Shown: positions 24,054-24,284 of the stretch, one piece after another
Position numbering within the stretch: position 1 is the stretch's first letter
Layout of the letters: each line of letters begins with the position of its first letter
Source of the DNA: a virus
Virus record (IMG/VR): IMGVR_UViG_3300009512_000076
Coordinates: 1 to 24,284 of that record
Direction: 5' to 3' (one strand)
DNA: 24,284 nt
Position numbers and translations under genes: made by a program
Notes under the pieces: model-generated
Database searches by the model: none
What the model saw: the letters and a program-made list of their open reading frames with translations, nothing else
What the model was told of the DNA's origin: nothing

Positions 24054-24284
24054 ATGAACAAGACTTATAAAGGCAAATACAAAGTCAAGAACCCAAAGAA
24101 GTATAAAGGGGACGTGAACAACGTTGTCTATAGAAGTGGTTGGGAACGTGATGTGATGGTATACCTTGACGACCACACTGGTGTTGCTGAGTGGAACAGT
24201 GAAGATTTTATAATAAGATACTTCTATGAAGTTGATAAGAAGAACCACAACTACCACATGGACTTCTGGATAAAGTTCACCAAC
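24054..24284 (+). CDS. gp4: Head completion nuclease gp4, 5' part
   Basis: The first 77 residues are present; the gene runs off the right edge. KTYKGKYKVKNPKKYKGDVN, YRSGWERDVMVYLD (27-40), WNSEDFIIRY (47-56) and YHMDFWIKF (67-75) are the conserved blocks of the T4 gp4 family, a small head-completion protein with a PD-(D/E)xK-type nuclease pattern. E31, the SED block and D70 with K74 are candidate active-site residues. In T4 it acts after DNA packaging, before the tail joins. It is the only plus-strand gene in the window. I see no Shine-Dalgarno in the 24 nt before the ATG, and the frame closes upstream at 24024-24026 without another good start, so it may be translated from a leader weakly or after read-through. 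Confidence 0.92.
   Translation, partial: MNKTYKGKYKVKNPKKYKGDVNNVVYRSGWERDVMVYLDDHTGVAEWNSEDFIIRYFYEVDKKNHNYHMDFWIKFTN

Noticed and set aside
1-24284. CRISPR arrays, tRNA genes, insertion sequences, integrase or attachment sites
   Set aside because: No regularly spaced repeats, no cloverleaf-like sequence noticed, and no transposase or integrase frame; coding is continuous structural genes.

Overview
This window is part of the tail-baseplate cluster of a T4-superfamily contractile-tailed bacteriophage (myovirus morphotype). The evidence is a run of recognisable baseplate genes in a T4-like order, read leftward from the right end: gp48/54-like tube cap, gp53 wedge, gp27-like hub, gp5 OB-fold/lysozyme, two unknown proteins, an amidase, a gp5-type beta-helix spike, gp25, gp6, gp7, gp8 and a giant DUF4815 protein. 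The DUF4815 protein, the gp7 type and the tail-lysozyme form of gp5 resemble cyanophage and marine or alphaproteobacterial T4-like phages more than coliphage T4. The host cannot be determined from this window.

Layout. Everything from position 24008 down to 1 is on the minus strand. The only plus-strand gene is the 5' part of a gp4-like head-completion gene at the right edge (24054 onward), separated from gp48 by a 45-nt divergent region. Thirteen complete minus-strand genes and one truncated gene are packed with overlaps of 1 nt (TAATG) or 4 nt (ATGA/TTGA) or with very short gaps, so translational coupling is likely. Only three gaps exceed about 40 nt (before gp48, gp25 and gp8), and each holds a T4-type late promoter octamer TATAAATA on the minus strand within a shared 12-mer GTATAAATAGAT. 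A fourth octamer lies inside a small gene near the left edge. No stretch over 300 nt lacks a gene. I found no tRNA, CRISPR array, insertion sequence or convincing intrinsic terminator.

How it works together. gp27-like and gp5-like proteins should form the hub. gp53, gp25, gp6, gp7 and gp8 should form the wedges. gp48 caps the hub and starts the tube, and the giant DUF4815 protein plus the truncated downstream gene probably form the outer baseplate or fibre network. The cell-puncturing apparatus is unusual. T4 gp5 is one chain (OB fold, lysozyme, beta-helix). Here its parts are divided between a 290-aa OB-fold/tail-lysozyme protein and an 814-aa beta-helix spike protein, with a separate type-2 amidase and two unknown proteins between them.

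Most notable points: (1) the gp7 homologue carries about 750 extra C-terminal residues that look like a beta-propeller plus an Ig-like module of cellular type; (2) gp5 is split and a second peptidoglycan hydrolase added; (3) the spike has a ~430-aa extension beyond its beta-helix with a faint M15-peptidase-like segment; (4) a hairpin can bury the gp25 ribosome binding site in read-through mRNA but not in transcripts from its own late promoter; (5) a strong GAAA-tetraloop hairpin lies inside the small gene downstream of the DUF4815 gene.
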